Of a stretch of 64,000 nt of DNA, positions 1 through 9,507 are shown one piece after another. Every line of letters begins with the position of its first letter. Positions within the stretch are counted from its first letter, which is position 1. The notes below the pieces were generated by a model. That model saw only the letters and a program-made list of their open reading frames with translations. It was not told where the DNA came from and searched no databases. The stretch is taken from NCBI RefSeq assembly GCF_014859695.1, contig NZ_JACUTS010000001.1:62001-126000 (forward strand). The letters are read 5' to 3'. Source of the DNA: Sulfurimonas sp. Lineage in GTDB: Bacteria; Campylobacterota; Campylobacteria; Campylobacterales; Sulfurimonadaceae. Made by a program: the position numbers and the translations under genes.

Positions 1-171
1 ACATTGACTGATACATGGCCTGAGTATTTGGGTGCAAAAACAGTGGAAAAAGTCAACTATATCTCTTTAAATATGGACAGGTATGAGAAGATGAGAGGAG
101 ATGCGGTTGATTTGTACCCGTATTTCAGAGATGTTTATGAGCAGTATCGAAACAAACAGATTGAGGAGTAA
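1..171 (+). CDS. mlaA: MlaA/VacJ family lipoprotein, C-terminal fragment (5' end outside window)
   Basis: Frame-1 reading from base 1 gives ...YEKMRGDAVDLYPYFRDVYEQYRNKQIEE*, matching the MlaA C-terminal D-x-Y-x-x-x-R-D-x-Y pattern; followed directly by mlaC. Confidence 0.7.
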   Translation, partial: TLTDTWPEYLGAKTVEKVNYISLNMDRYEKMRGDAVDLYPYFRDVYEQYRNKQIEE

Positions 172-174
172 AAG

Positions 175-777
175 TTGAAAAATATCTTTAAAAAAATAGT
201 TGTGTTATGTGTGGCGCTGCTTTTTGCGCAAAATTTGGCGGCAGATGAGCAGAGTAATCTGAAAAATCGTTTTTTAGACAAAATAAATGAAGTGATATTA
301 ATAGTTGAAGATAAAAGACTCTCTAAAGATGATAGAAACCGTAGTATTGTAAAAGCATTGACTCCGATGTTTGATTTTGAGCTTATGGCAAAACTAAGCC
401 TCGGAAATGCATGGAGAGAGCTTAAAAAAGAGAACCAAGAGAGATTTATAGAGTTATATGTAGAGAGAATGAAACAGTCTTACTCTGCAAAAATTGATGC
501 TTATGAAGATGAGAAGGTTGAGGTTAAAAAGATTGAGCAGCCGCAGAAAAACAGAATAGCCCTCACAACAGACCTTGTAGGCAAATCTGAAAAACTGGAG
601 ATTGTCTATAAATACCACAAGCCAAGCTCAAAACAGGCGGACAAGGATGAGTGGCTTGTATATGACGTAGAGATTTTAGGAGTCAGCATTTTAAAAACCG
701 ACAGAGCTCAATTTAAAGAGTTTTTACAGACAAAAAGCATATACGAACTTATGGATGCTTTGGTTAAGCAGTCGTAA
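175..777 (+). CDS. mlaC: MlaC/Ttg2D family phospholipid-binding protein (TTG start)
   Basis: 200 aa with signal peptide; FDFELMAKLSLGNAWRELKKENQERFIELYVERMKQSY is typical of the MlaC family. Confidence 0.85.
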   Translation: MKNIFKKIVVLCVALLFAQNLAADEQSNLKNRFLDKINEVILIVEDKRLSKDDRNRSIVKALTPMFDFELMAKLSLGNAWRELKKENQERFIELYVERMKQSYSAKIDAYEDEKVEVKKIEQPQKNRIALTTDLVGKSEKLEIVYKYHKPSSKQADKDEWLVYDVEILGVSILKTDRAQFKEFLQTKSIYELMDALVKQS

Positions 778-780
778 ATA

Positions 781-3267
781 ATGTTAGAGAGTCTATACAA
801 AAACTATATTTTAAAATACCCAAAAATTGTTCTAGCACTCATGAGCGCCTTTATAGTAGTCATGGCTCTTTTTGCCTTTAGGCTGGAGATTGACGCAAGT
901 GCCGAGACACTTCTTCTTGAAGATGATAAAGATTTAGAGTACACAAGAGATGTGCTTAAGAGGTTTGAAGCGCCGAACTTTTTGGTTGTTACCTACACCG
1001 CGCAAGATGACCTTCTCAGTGATGAGAATATTGCAAACATTAAGAAATTAAGCTCGCAGGTACAAACTCTTGAGGTAGTACAGAGTATCAACTCTATAGT
1101 AAATGTTCCGCTTTTGCAATCTCCTCCGGTTGAGCTAAAAGAACTCCTTAAAGATATACCGACGTTAGAATCCCCTAAAATTGACAAGAGTTTGGTAAAG
1201 CAGGAATTTTTAACAAGTGCTATCTATAAAAGAAATCTGGTAAGTGATGATTTTATGACTACCGCATTGATGGTAAACCTTAAAAGAGATGAGAAATATT
1301 TTAGTCTTATAGACAACAGAGACAGATTTGTAAAGCTTAAAAAGCAAAAAGAGCTGAGTGAGGATGAGAAGGGAAGTTATAAAAAAGCTGAGACAGAACT
1401 CAAAGAGTATAGAGATATTCTAAGAGAAGAAACTCATCAAATGATACTGAAACTAAGAGAAATTCTCAAAAATTTTGAGCAGGAGCACAGCAACGTCAAA
1501 CTCCATCTAGGCGGGGTCGAGATGATTGCCGATGATATGGTTGAATTTGTAAAGTATGACCTGAAAACCTTTGGGTTTTTGATAGTCATACTTCTTATAG
1601 CAGTTCTATATATACTTCTTAAGAAGGTGCAGTGGGTTGTTATAGCACTTTTTATCTGCACCACTTCGCTTATTGTTACAAGCGGACTTTTGGGGCTTTT
1701 TGGCTGGGAGATAACGGTTGTCTCTTCAAACTATATCTCGCTGCAGCTTATTATGAACATGTCGCTGGTCGTGCATCTTATAGTGAGGTACAAAGAGTTA
1801 TATGCCCATGATAAACATGATACGCAGAGGGAAATAACGCTAGACACTGTGCTCTCCATGGCAAAACCCTCTTTCTTTGTTGTAATTACAACTATGGCTG
1901 GATTTAGCTCTTTGGTTTTTAGCGGTATTTTGCCGGTTATAAACTTTGGGTGGATGATGAGTACGGGGATAGTTGTCTCACTTCTTATGACATATATTCT
2001 GTTTCCGATTATTCTGCTTCTGTTTGAGAAGAAAGAGTCTCTTAGTTTTGGCAAAGGAGGCGCTCCATTTACCGCCAAAGTAGCGCATGTCGCATATCAT
2101 TACAGAAAAACCATCCTTCTCTCAGCTCTGTTTGTAGTGCTTTTTTCCATCTCCGGTGCGACAAAGCTTAGGGTTGAAAACAGTTTTATAGACTACTTTA
2201 AACAGGACACTGAGATATATAAAGGGATGGCTCTTATTGATCAAAAGCTCGGCGGAACTACACCGCTGGATATCGTCTTAACCTTTAAAGCCAGAAGCGA
2301 TGAGGTGGCTTCCGTTGAGGTGGTCGGAACAGATGAAGATGAAGAACTTGACTCGTTTGCAGATGAGTTTGAGGAGAGTCAGGAAGATAGAGAGAAGTAC
2401 TGGTTTACGCAAAACAAGATGCGCAAGATTAAAGAGGTTCATCAGTACTTAGAGTCTCTTGAGGCTGTGGGAAAAGTGCTCTCTCTCTCAACAACAGGAG
2501 AGATTTTAAAGGTTTTAAACGATGGCAAAGAGGCGGACGGTCTTACGCTTGCACTTATGTACAAAGAGTTGCCGGAGGAGTATAGAAAAATCATACTCAC
2601 ACCTTATGTGGATATAGAAAATAATCAGGTACGTATAAGTACAAGAATCATCGACTCAATGCCAAATCTGCAAAGAGATGATCTCATTAAGAAGATAAAC
2701 AGAGACATAAAAGAGATGCTCAACCCTGAGTATGAGGAGCATAAAGCGGCAAATCTTTTAATCATGTACAACAATATGCTCCAGTCACTTTTTGATTCTC
2801 AGATTAAAACCATAGGGGTAGTTGTTCTCATACTCTTTTTAATGTTTTTAGCCCTTTTTAGAAGTCTCAAAGTTGCGGTAATAGCAATTATTGCAAACAT
2901 TATTCCCGTAGGTGTGATTTTTGGATTTATGGGATGGATGGATATTCCTCTTGACATGATGACCATAACTATTGCCGCCATCAGTATCGGCATAGCGGTT
3001 GATGACACCATACACTACATCTACAGATACTCTCTGCTTTACCGAGAGTCGGGCGACGCAAAAGGCTCTATGTTTAGAGCGCATAAAAGCATTGGAACGG
3101 CGATGTTTTATACCTCGACCATTATCATGATAGGGTTTTGTGTCTTGGTGCTCTCCAACTTTCTGCCGACTATCTACTTTGGGTTGCTTACTATGCTTGC
3201 CATGTTTATGGCGATTGTCGCCGACTTGCTGCTGCTTCCTGTTTTGCTTCTAATTTTCGGTATTTAA
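781..3267 (+). CDS. MMPL/RND superfamily exporter (HpnN-like)
   Basis: 828 aa, two RND repeats each with a TM block; GIAVDDTIHYIYRY motif; adjacent to mlaC. Confidence 0.85.
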   Translation: MLESLYKNYILKYPKIVLALMSAFIVVMALFAFRLEIDASAETLLLEDDKDLEYTRDVLKRFEAPNFLVVTYTAQDDLLSDENIANIKKLSSQVQTLEVVQSINSIVNVPLLQSPPVELKELLKDIPTLESPKIDKSLVKQEFLTSAIYKRNLVSDDFMTTALMVNLKRDEKYFSLIDNRDRFVKLKKQKELSEDEKGSYKKAETELKEYRDILREETHQMILKLREILKNFEQEHSNVKLHLGGVEMIADDMVEFVKYDLKTFGFLIVILLIAVLYILLKKVQWVVIALFICTTSLIVTSGLLGLFGWEITVVSSNYISLQLIMNMSLVVHLIVRYKELYAHDKHDTQREITLDTVLSMAKPSFFVVITTMAGFSSLVFSGILPVINFGWMMSTGIVVSLLMTYILFPIILLLFEKKESLSFGKGGAPFTAKVAHVAYHYRKTILLSALFVVLFSISGATKLRVENSFIDYFKQDTEIYKGMALIDQKLGGTTPLDIVLTFKARSDEVASVEVVGTDEDEELDSFADEFEESQEDREKYWFTQNKMRKIKEVHQYLESLEAVGKVLSLSTTGEILKVLNDGKEADGLTLALMYKELPEEYRKIILTPYVDIENNQVRISTRIIDSMPNLQRDDLIKKINRDIKEMLNPEYEEHKAANLLIMYNNMLQSLFDSQIKTIGVVVLILFLMFLALFRSLKVAVIAIIANIIPVGVIFGFMGWMDIPLDMMTITIAAISIGIAVDDTIHYIYRYSLLYRESGDAKGSMFRAHKSIGTAMFYTSTIIMIGFCVLVLSNFLPTIYFGLLTMLAMFMAIVADLLLLPVLLLIFGI

Positions 3268-3384
3268 TACTTAAAACCGAACCCTTAGCTTTTGTAATAG
3301 AACTGTTTTCTAGTAAAGAGATATTTTTTAACAAGCTCATCCGTGCTCAAAATTCTCGTTTTCTCTGCACTAATTTTTCATTAA

Positions 3385-3633
3385 ATCCGAATACAAGAGA
3401 GCGTTAAAAACACCGTAATCATTATCACCCACGATATTGACGAAGCTGTGCTTTTGAGTGACAGGGTTATTATGATGACTAACGGTCCGAGCGCTACTAT
3501 CGGAGAGATTTTGGAGGTAAATTTGGAGCGTCCAAGAGACAGAGTTTCTCTTCAAAGCGATCCTGGGTATATAAGATGCCGCGAAGCTATACTTGAGTTT
3601 TTATACAAAAAGTTTGCAAAAGAGGATGAGTAA
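3385..3633 (+). pseudogene. 3' remnant of an ABC transporter ATP-binding protein (nitrate/sulfonate/taurine type)
   Basis: Open frame IRIQESVKNTVIIITHDIDEAVLLSDRVIMMTNGPSATIGEILEVNLERPRDRV... has the H-switch and C-terminal part but no Walker A, Q-loop or signature; an in-frame stop lies just upstream. Confidence 0.75.
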
Positions 3634-3636
3634 AGC

Positions 3637-3660
3637 AGAGTAGTAGATACTCTTATTTTT
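3637..3660. terminator. Candidate intrinsic terminator between convergent genes
   Basis: agagta-gtaga-tactct stem-loop followed by tatttttt. Confidence 0.5.
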
Positions 3661-4480
3661 TGCCATCTAAAAACTCTAAAATAAGAGCCATCCGCTGATA
3701 GTGAACCTTTAGGTCTTTGTCGGCGAACGGATGTTCATACTCATTGTCATCGAGCGTTTTGGCACCTCTCTCTTTTGCACTCTCTCTTAGCGGGGATGTC
3801 ATGCTACTAGGAAGAACAGAATCACTTTGTGCAGTGATCACAAAAATTTTACTGGCATCTTTGGGGATATTTTCCAGCGGGTCTATGGATTTTGGACATC
3901 CAAACGGGGAGAGAAAGCTCGGAGCAGAATCTATAACAGCCGCGTCATACTCCAAGCCCGAACCTATGACGTTTAACATTACCGCACCGCCAAGCGAGAT
4001 ACCGTAGAGCAGTTTTCTTTTGTACCTTTTATTTAGCGTTTGGGTTATCTCTTTGTAGTCCTCTATTATCGCTTTTATGCGTCTGCTTCCCTCTGAATTT
4101 GCATAACCTCTGTAGTCGTAAACATAAACATCGTAGCCTCTTTGTGAGAAGCTATTTAGCATAACGACCATCTGATCGGAGAGCATTGTATTTCCCATAG
4201 CAACCAAAATATACCCTTTTGGAGAGGTTTTTGCGTAGCCGTTATTTGAGGAGTATCTGTAACCTCTAAGCGTTTTGCCATCAGACGTCACGTATTGGCT
4301 TGGCTCTATAAATGGAATATTTGCGACTATGCTGCTCTCAGGTTTGGGTGTCATAGAGCTCCACATCCAAAAAACAAACGGCTCAAAAAAAGTGCCGCAA
4401 AGAGCCTCCTCTCTATCATTTGCATATATATTTATGGCAAAAAGAGAGGATAAAAGCAGTGAAAAAATCGATTTTCTCAT
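3653..4480 (-). CDS. Alpha/beta hydrolase, probably secreted
   Basis: GISLGGAVM nucleophile elbow, HPF near the C-terminus; MRKSIFSLLLSSLFAINIYA signal peptide from the internal Met at 4480. Confidence 0.75.
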   Translation of the reverse strand: MRKSIFSLLLSSLFAINIYANDREEALCGTFFEPFVFWMWSSMTPKPESSIVANIPFIEPSQYVTSDGKTLRGYRYSSNNGYAKTSPKGYILVAMGNTMLSDQMVVMLNSFSQRGYDVYVYDYRGYANSEGSRRIKAIIEDYKEITQTLNKRYKRKLLYGISLGGAVMLNVIGSGLEYDAAVIDSAPSFLSPFGCPKSIDPLENIPKDASKIFVITAQSDSVLPSSMTSPLRESAKERGAKTLDDNEYEHPFADKDLKVHYQRMALILEFLDGKK

Positions 4481-4481
4481 A

Positions 4482-4907
4482 CTACTCTCCACCAAACGAA
4501 ACAATATAATCTGCCGTCATTGAGACTCTATCTTTATAGCGTACGTTATCGGTTATGCCATCAAAACTGCCGCTCATCATGGAGTAGATATAAAAGTGAG
4601 GGTTTTTAGCATATAGACTTCTTAACATGTAGATAATTGTTTTTGGCGAAATATGGTGGCTTAGGTTTAGGGTGCTCTGCTCACGCAAAGAGCAAGCCAA
4701 AGCGTAGGGGTTTTTCTCATCATGGCAGCTGTCTATAAAGAGTATCTCATCAGCATCTTGAAGCTCCAAAACCATCTCAGGTGTTAGCTGATGTACAGAT
4801 ATGAGTTTTGTCTCTTTTAGCGGAAGTTTTTGCAGCTCTTTTATGACATCAAGCCCAAAAGCATCTTCGCCTCTAATAGAGCTCCCATAACCAATGATGG
4901 CTCTCAT
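4482..4907 (-). CDS. hoxW: Hydrogenase maturation protease (HoxW-type)
   Basis: MRAIIGYGSSIRGEDAFGLDVI N-terminus typical of HycI/HoxW proteases; lies directly downstream of hoxH. Confidence 0.8.
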   Translation of the reverse strand: MRAIIGYGSSIRGEDAFGLDVIKELQKLPLKETKLISVHQLTPEMVLELQDADEILFIDSCHDEKNPYALACSLREQSTLNLSHHISPKTIIYMLRSLYAKNPHFYIYSMMSGSFDGITDNVRYKDRVSMTADYIVSFGGE

Positions 4908-6337
4908 CAGTTTCTATCAATCACTTGGATTACTTTTTTGTTGTGGTCGCGCACCTCGATTTTAGATGAGACAATTCCCAGCGCATGCGTAGAACAGCTA
5001 AGGCAGGGGTCAAAACATCTTATGACCGCTTCGACTCTGTTTAGCGCTCCGTCTGTTATGTTTTTGCTATCCACAAACGCAAGGGCTGTCTGTTTTACCC
5101 CCGCGTTCATTGCAAGGTTGTTGTTTCCCGTCGCAATGATGAGATTTACGGCTGTTATGATGCCGTCTTTTGTAACTTGGTAGTCGTGAAAGAGTGTTCC
5201 TCTTGGCGCTTCCGAACACCCGACACCTCTAAGGTTGCTTATTTTTGAGGTTACTTTTACATTTTCGTTCATCGTCTCATCAGCGTTTAAAAGCTCTTCT
5301 ATTTTCTCAATTGCGTAAATAATCTCTATAAGCCTTGCATAGTGGTAATAGAATGAGTTTAAAACAGGTTTGCCGCCACCAAGCGCTTTAAACTTTTTAA
5401 GCTCCTCATCCGCCAAAGGAGTGCCGCAAGTTTTGGCGATGTTTAGTCTTGCAAGTGCTCCGACTCTGTACATTCCATTCTCGTAGCCAAGCGGTTTGTA
5501 GTATGGAGATTTTAGGTAGCTGTCCTCCTCCACTGCTTCGCCGATAAACTCTCTGTAATCTTGCGGATTGATTTTATCTTTGAGAATATTTCCCTCGCTG
5601 TCCATAAAACAGAGCGCACCATCATAATGTTCAAGCGTTCTATTTTCATTTGTAAGTGCCATAAAAAGAGAGGGAAACGAAGCAAATGAGTCTATCTCTT
5701 TTTGAAACTTGTGAAGATTTGTTTTAAAAAACTCTAGCGCACCCTGCGCTATTTTCATCATATCCGGGATTTGTGAGAGTATCGCCTCTTTTTGGCTTTG
5801 CTCTATTTTATGCTCCACTCCGCCTGCCACTATGCCTGTGGGGTGGATTCTTTTTCCCGCCAACTCCTCTATGATTTTTTGCCCGAATGCTCTTAGATTT
5901 ATACCGTCTCTTGCCATTTGAGGATGCGTCTGCATCATCTTAAAGATATTTCTATCCTCTTTTGGCGCGTCAAAACCGTAGATAAAATCGGGACTTGAGA
6001 GGTGAAAAAAGTTTAGTGCGTGGGATTGGACTATCTGAGCTAAGTTTATGATTTTTCGTATATTTATACCCGCTTGCGGCGGAGTGATACAGAGAATCTT
6101 ATCAATGGCTTTAGTAGATGCTATAACGTGGCTGACTGGGCAGATACCACAAGTTCTCGCAGTTATTGCTGGCATCTCGGTGTAGATTCTGCCCTCGCAA
6201 AACTTCTCAAAACCGCGGTATTGCGTTACATGTATCTTTGCATCTTCTACTTTGCCGTTTTCATCAAGGTCGATTGTTATCTTTGCATGCCCCTCGATTC
6301 TTGTTACGGGGTCGATTATGATTTTTCTGTTTTCCAT
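4907..6337 (-). CDS. hoxH: NAD-reducing [NiFe]-hydrogenase large subunit
   Basis: RTCGICPVSH (L1) and DPCLSCSTHALG (L2) NiFe ligand motifs with a C-terminal extension after the His. Confidence 0.93.
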   Translation of the reverse strand: MENRKIIIDPVTRIEGHAKITIDLDENGKVEDAKIHVTQYRGFEKFCEGRIYTEMPAITARTCGICPVSHVIASTKAIDKILCITPPQAGINIRKIINLAQIVQSHALNFFHLSSPDFIYGFDAPKEDRNIFKMMQTHPQMARDGINLRAFGQKIIEELAGKRIHPTGIVAGGVEHKIEQSQKEAILSQIPDMMKIAQGALEFFKTNLHKFQKEIDSFASFPSLFMALTNENRTLEHYDGALCFMDSEGNILKDKINPQDYREFIGEAVEEDSYLKSPYYKPLGYENGMYRVGALARLNIAKTCGTPLADEELKKFKALGGGKPVLNSFYYHYARLIEIIYAIEKIEELLNADETMNENVKVTSKISNLRGVGCSEAPRGTLFHDYQVTKDGIITAVNLIIATGNNNLAMNAGVKQTALAFVDSKNITDGALNRVEAVIRCFDPCLSCSTHALGIVSSKIEVRDHNKKVIQVIDRN

Positions 6338-6339
6338 AA

Positions 6340-6879
6340 CTATTTTCCAAATCTTGTAAGGGAGTGTATATTTATCTCTCTGCCCTCTATAAGCGCTTTA
6401 AGCATCTCATATATTGCATCTGAGGGAGTAGGGCAGCCGGGCAGAAAATAGTCTACATGTACAACTTCATGCAGAGGCAAAACTTTATCTAAGAGTTTTG
6501 GAACTATCTTGGAGGGGTACTCTTTACTCTCATTTATATCTGCCAAATCTAAATAACCCCTCTCTAAAACTACATCACTTCCAAATAGGTTTTTCATAGC
6601 CGAGACATTTCCGGTAATGGCGCAATCACCAAGAGCGAGCATGAGTTTGGAGTTCTCTCTTATCTTCTTTATCATCGCTATGTCATGGTCGGTGCTGAGT
6701 GCACCCTCAACTATGGTTAAATCAACATCCTTTGGAAACTCTTTAGTATCGACATAAGGGCTGTAAACTACATCTATAAACGGCGCTATTTCTATTAGCT
6801 TCTCATCCATATCAAGTATCGACATGTGACATCCTGAACAGCCATCAAGCCAAAGAGTTGCAAGGCGAATCTTCTTCAT
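6340..6879 (-). CDS. hoxY: NAD-reducing hydrogenase small subunit
   Basis: LDGCSGCHMSILD and FLPGCPTPSDAIYEML Fe-S cluster motifs. Confidence 0.93.
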   Translation of the reverse strand: MKKIRLATLWLDGCSGCHMSILDMDEKLIEIAPFIDVVYSPYVDTKEFPKDVDLTIVEGALSTDHDIAMIKKIRENSKLMLALGDCAITGNVSAMKNLFGSDVVLERGYLDLADINESKEYPSKIVPKLLDKVLPLHEVVHVDYFLPGCPTPSDAIYEMLKALIEGREINIHSLTRFGK

Positions 6880-7595
6880 CTTTGGCTCCTGTTTTTTATA
6901 AGCTCAGTAATAATACCTCTCTTTTTAATGACCTCTTCTTCGCTGATATCTTTCTCATAAAGCGCACCCGTTGGGCAGACATAGACGCATTTGCCGCAGC
7001 TCGTGCAACTCTGTGAAGCAGCCCACGGCTCATCCATATCATGCACTATTCTCATATTTAACCCTCTGCCTGCTAAATCAAGCGCATGTGCGCCCTCAAT
7101 CTCATCGCAGACACGGATACATCTTGTGCAGAGTATGCATCTATTTGGGTCATTTACAAAGTTTTTATGCGAAGCGTCTATCTCAAATCTTTGGTTCAGA
7201 TACGGCACCTCAGAGTGCTCAAGCTCAAGCTCTACCGACTTGCTTTGCAGTTCGCAGTCTCCGTTTGCAACGCAGGTAGAGCATACGTGAGAGCGCTCGC
7301 TAAACATCATGGAGAGTATCATCTTCCTTGCGGCTTCTATCTGGGGCGAAGAAGTAGTTACTTCCATCCCCTCTTTTATCTTTGCGGTGCATGCGGGGGT
7401 AGGCTCATGGCTGCCCTTTATCTCCACTATGCACATTCTGCACGAGCCGACACAGCTAAGTCCTTCAAGATAACACATAGTGGGAATCTCGATATTGTTG
7501 TCACGCGCAACTTCCAAAATGGTCTGGTTAGACTGCCCGGTTACACAGATATCATTTATCTTAAAGCTTTTAACTCTTACTTTTTCTCTAATCAT
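6876..7595 (-). CDS. hoxU: Hydrogenase diaphorase Fe-S subunit (NuoG-N-terminal-like)
   Basis: [15 protein letters not shown] [2Fe-2S], [11 protein letters not shown] and [16 protein letters not shown] [4Fe-4S]; likely start MIREKVRV at 7595 overlaps hoxF end. Confidence 0.9.
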   Translation of the reverse strand: MIREKVRVKSFKINDICVTGQSNQTILEVARDNNIEIPTMCYLEGLSCVGSCRMCIVEIKGSHEPTPACTAKIKEGMEVTTSSPQIEAARKMILSMMFSERSHVCSTCVANGDCELQSKSVELELEHSEVPYLNQRFEIDASHKNFVNDPNRCILCTRCIRVCDEIEGAHALDLAGRGLNMRIVHDMDEPWAASQSCTSCGKCVYVCPTGALYEKDISEEEVIKKRGIITELIKNRSQR

Positions 7596-8946
7596 TTTTA
7601 ATCCCTGCCAGATACTCATCTTCAAAGTATTTTATTGTGCTTAAAACCGGATTTGGCGCAGTCTGTCCAAGCCCGCAAAGACTGGTACTCTTTACCATAT
7701 TGCACATCTCTTTTAGAAGTTCAAAGTCACTTTTTGTCGCCTCTTTTTTTATAAACTTATCCAAAAGAAGTGTTAGCTCGGTTGTTCCTACCCGACACGG
7801 TGTGCACTTTCCGCACGACTCACTCCTGCAAAAGTCCATAAAGAAGCGCGCGATCTCAACCATATTTGAGCTCTCATCAATTACTATCAGCCCGCCGCTT
7901 CCCATAATGGAGCCTGCGCTTTTAAGCGACTCATAATCAACCTGCAGGTCTAAGAGATGCTCTGGAATACACCCTCCGCTAGGTCCTCCCGACTGTATGG
8001 CTTTAAATTTTCTACCCTCTTCAACTCCGCCGCCGATATCAAAGATAAGCTCTCTTAAAGTCGTTCCCATTGGAACTTCGACAAGTCCCGTATTTTTTAT
8101 ATGTCCAGTGAGTGCAAAAACTTTTGTTCCGCTTGAGTTCTCTGTCCCGATGGCCCTAAACCATGCACCGCCGTTTTTTATAATCGGTGCGATGTTTGCG
8201 AGCGTTTCGACATTGTTTAAAACGGTAGGTTGACCCCAAAGACCGTGATCGCTCAGATGAGGCGGTTTCTGCCTTGGATGTCCGCGATTGCCTTCTATGG
8301 AAGCTATAAGTGCGGTTGCTTCTCCGCATACAAACGCTCCTGCTCCGAGGCGAATTTCAACAGTGAAATTAAAACCGCTGTGAGCGATATTTTCTCCCAA
8401 TATCCCAAGTCTTGTTGCCTGTTTTATGGCTCTGTTAAGCTTCTCTACCGCTATTGGGTATTCCGCGCGAACATAGATATAACCCTTGTTTGCTCCGCAG
8501 GCATAACCTGCAATCGCCATTCCTTCCAATACTCTGTGAGGATCGCCCTCCATAACCGCTCTGTCCATAAAAGCCCCAGGGTCGCCCTCATCGCCGTTGC
8601 AGATGATGTACTTCTGTAGGCTTTGCACTTTTGAGACGCTCTCCCATTTCAGCCCTGTCGGATATCCTCCGCCTCCGCGACCGCGAAGAGCGCTAATCTT
8701 TACCTCTTCGATAACCTCTTTTGGTGTCATCTCATCGAGTGCCTTAAATAGCGACATATAACCGCCGTGAGCTATATAATCCTCTATATCGTCAGGGTCG
8801 ATAAGCCCCTCGTTTTCAAGAACGATTCTTCTCTGTTTTGTGTAAAAAGGAGTTGAACGCTCAGAACTAATCTCTCTTGGATTTTTTTCATTCTCTTCTC
8901 TTTTTTTGTTAGCTAACTCTTGGAGCTCTGCGGTTGATGTTATCAT
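7588..8946 (-). CDS. hoxF: Hydrogenase diaphorase flavoprotein subunit (NuoF-like)
   Basis: [20 protein letters not shown] motif, [11 protein letters not shown] Fe-S motif. Confidence 0.92.
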   Translation of the reverse strand: MITSTAELQELANKKREENEKNPREISSERSTPFYTKQRRIVLENEGLIDPDDIEDYIAHGGYMSLFKALDEMTPKEVIEEVKISALRGRGGGGYPTGLKWESVSKVQSLQKYIICNGDEGDPGAFMDRAVMEGDPHRVLEGMAIAGYACGANKGYIYVRAEYPIAVEKLNRAIKQATRLGILGENIAHSGFNFTVEIRLGAGAFVCGEATALIASIEGNRGHPRQKPPHLSDHGLWGQPTVLNNVETLANIAPIIKNGGAWFRAIGTENSSGTKVFALTGHIKNTGLVEVPMGTTLRELIFDIGGGVEEGRKFKAIQSGGPSGGCIPEHLLDLQVDYESLKSAGSIMGSGGLIVIDESSNMVEIARFFMDFCRSESCGKCTPCRVGTTELTLLLDKFIKKEATKSDFELLKEMCNMVKSTSLCGLGQTAPNPVLSTIKYFEDEYLAGIKND

Positions 8947-9416
8947 TTTATCATCTCCTCAATCTCGAGAGTAGAGCTCTCAAGCGTTGTTTTTGGCTTT
9001 ATCACATCATCGCAAACTATAACGGGAGCAAGAGAACATGAGCCGAAACATCTAGCGGTTAAAATTGAGAGAGCCTCATCAGACGTCGTCTCGCCTGCTT
9101 TAATGCCGTATCTCTGCTCTATCTTTTCAAGGATTTTGTCAGAGCCTTTTATATAACAGGCAGTTCCCAAACAGACGACTACATTGTGTCTGCCTTTTGG
9201 TTTGAGCCTGAAGTAGTTGTAAAACGTTGCAACACCGTAAACTTTTGAGTAGGGGAGTTTTAATCTTTTGGCGATGTATTTGAGCGTATCAATACCCAAA
9301 TATCCGAATGTCTCTTGAGCGCTGTGAAGAACCTCGATGAGAGCGTTTTTCTCATAAGAGAGCTTTTTCATGCTTTTTTCAAGTGTGTTGTATCTGTCGT
9401 CTGTTTGCATTGACAT
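8943..9416 (-). CDS. hoxE: Hydrogenase diaphorase [2Fe-2S] subunit (NuoE-like)
   Basis: [34 protein letters not shown]... thioredoxin-like Fe-S fold. Confidence 0.9.
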   Translation of the reverse strand: MSMQTDDRYNTLEKSMKKLSYEKNALIEVLHSAQETFGYLGIDTLKYIAKRLKLPYSKVYGVATFYNYFRLKPKGRHNVVVCLGTACYIKGSDKILEKIEQRYGIKAGETTSDEALSILTARCFGSCSLAPVIVCDDVIKPKTTLESSTLEIEEMIK

Positions 9417-9507
9417 CTCATCTATCCTTTGCAGTCTATTATAAGGAACAATTTATTAAAATAGTCTAATCTTTACAAAATAGGGGTACTTTTATGAAAT
9501 ATATTGC

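Noticed and set aside
1731-2078. Antisense ORFs within the MMPL gene (993-1187, 1437-1664, 1731-2078, 2799-3011, 2848-3084)
   Set aside because: Opposite strand of a clear RND exporter; no recognisable domain, no RBS evidence.
3138-3407. 89-aa ORF spanning the MMPL 3' end and the ABC remnant
   Set aside because: Mostly an out-of-frame reading of the MMPL gene; the ABC similarity is in a different frame starting near 3385.
7086-7601. 171-aa plus-strand ORF opposite hoxU (and nested ORFs 6971-7279, 6991-7290)
   Set aside because: Antisense to a strongly supported Fe-S subunit gene; low-complexity Cys/His-rich translation is a by-product of the hoxU codons.
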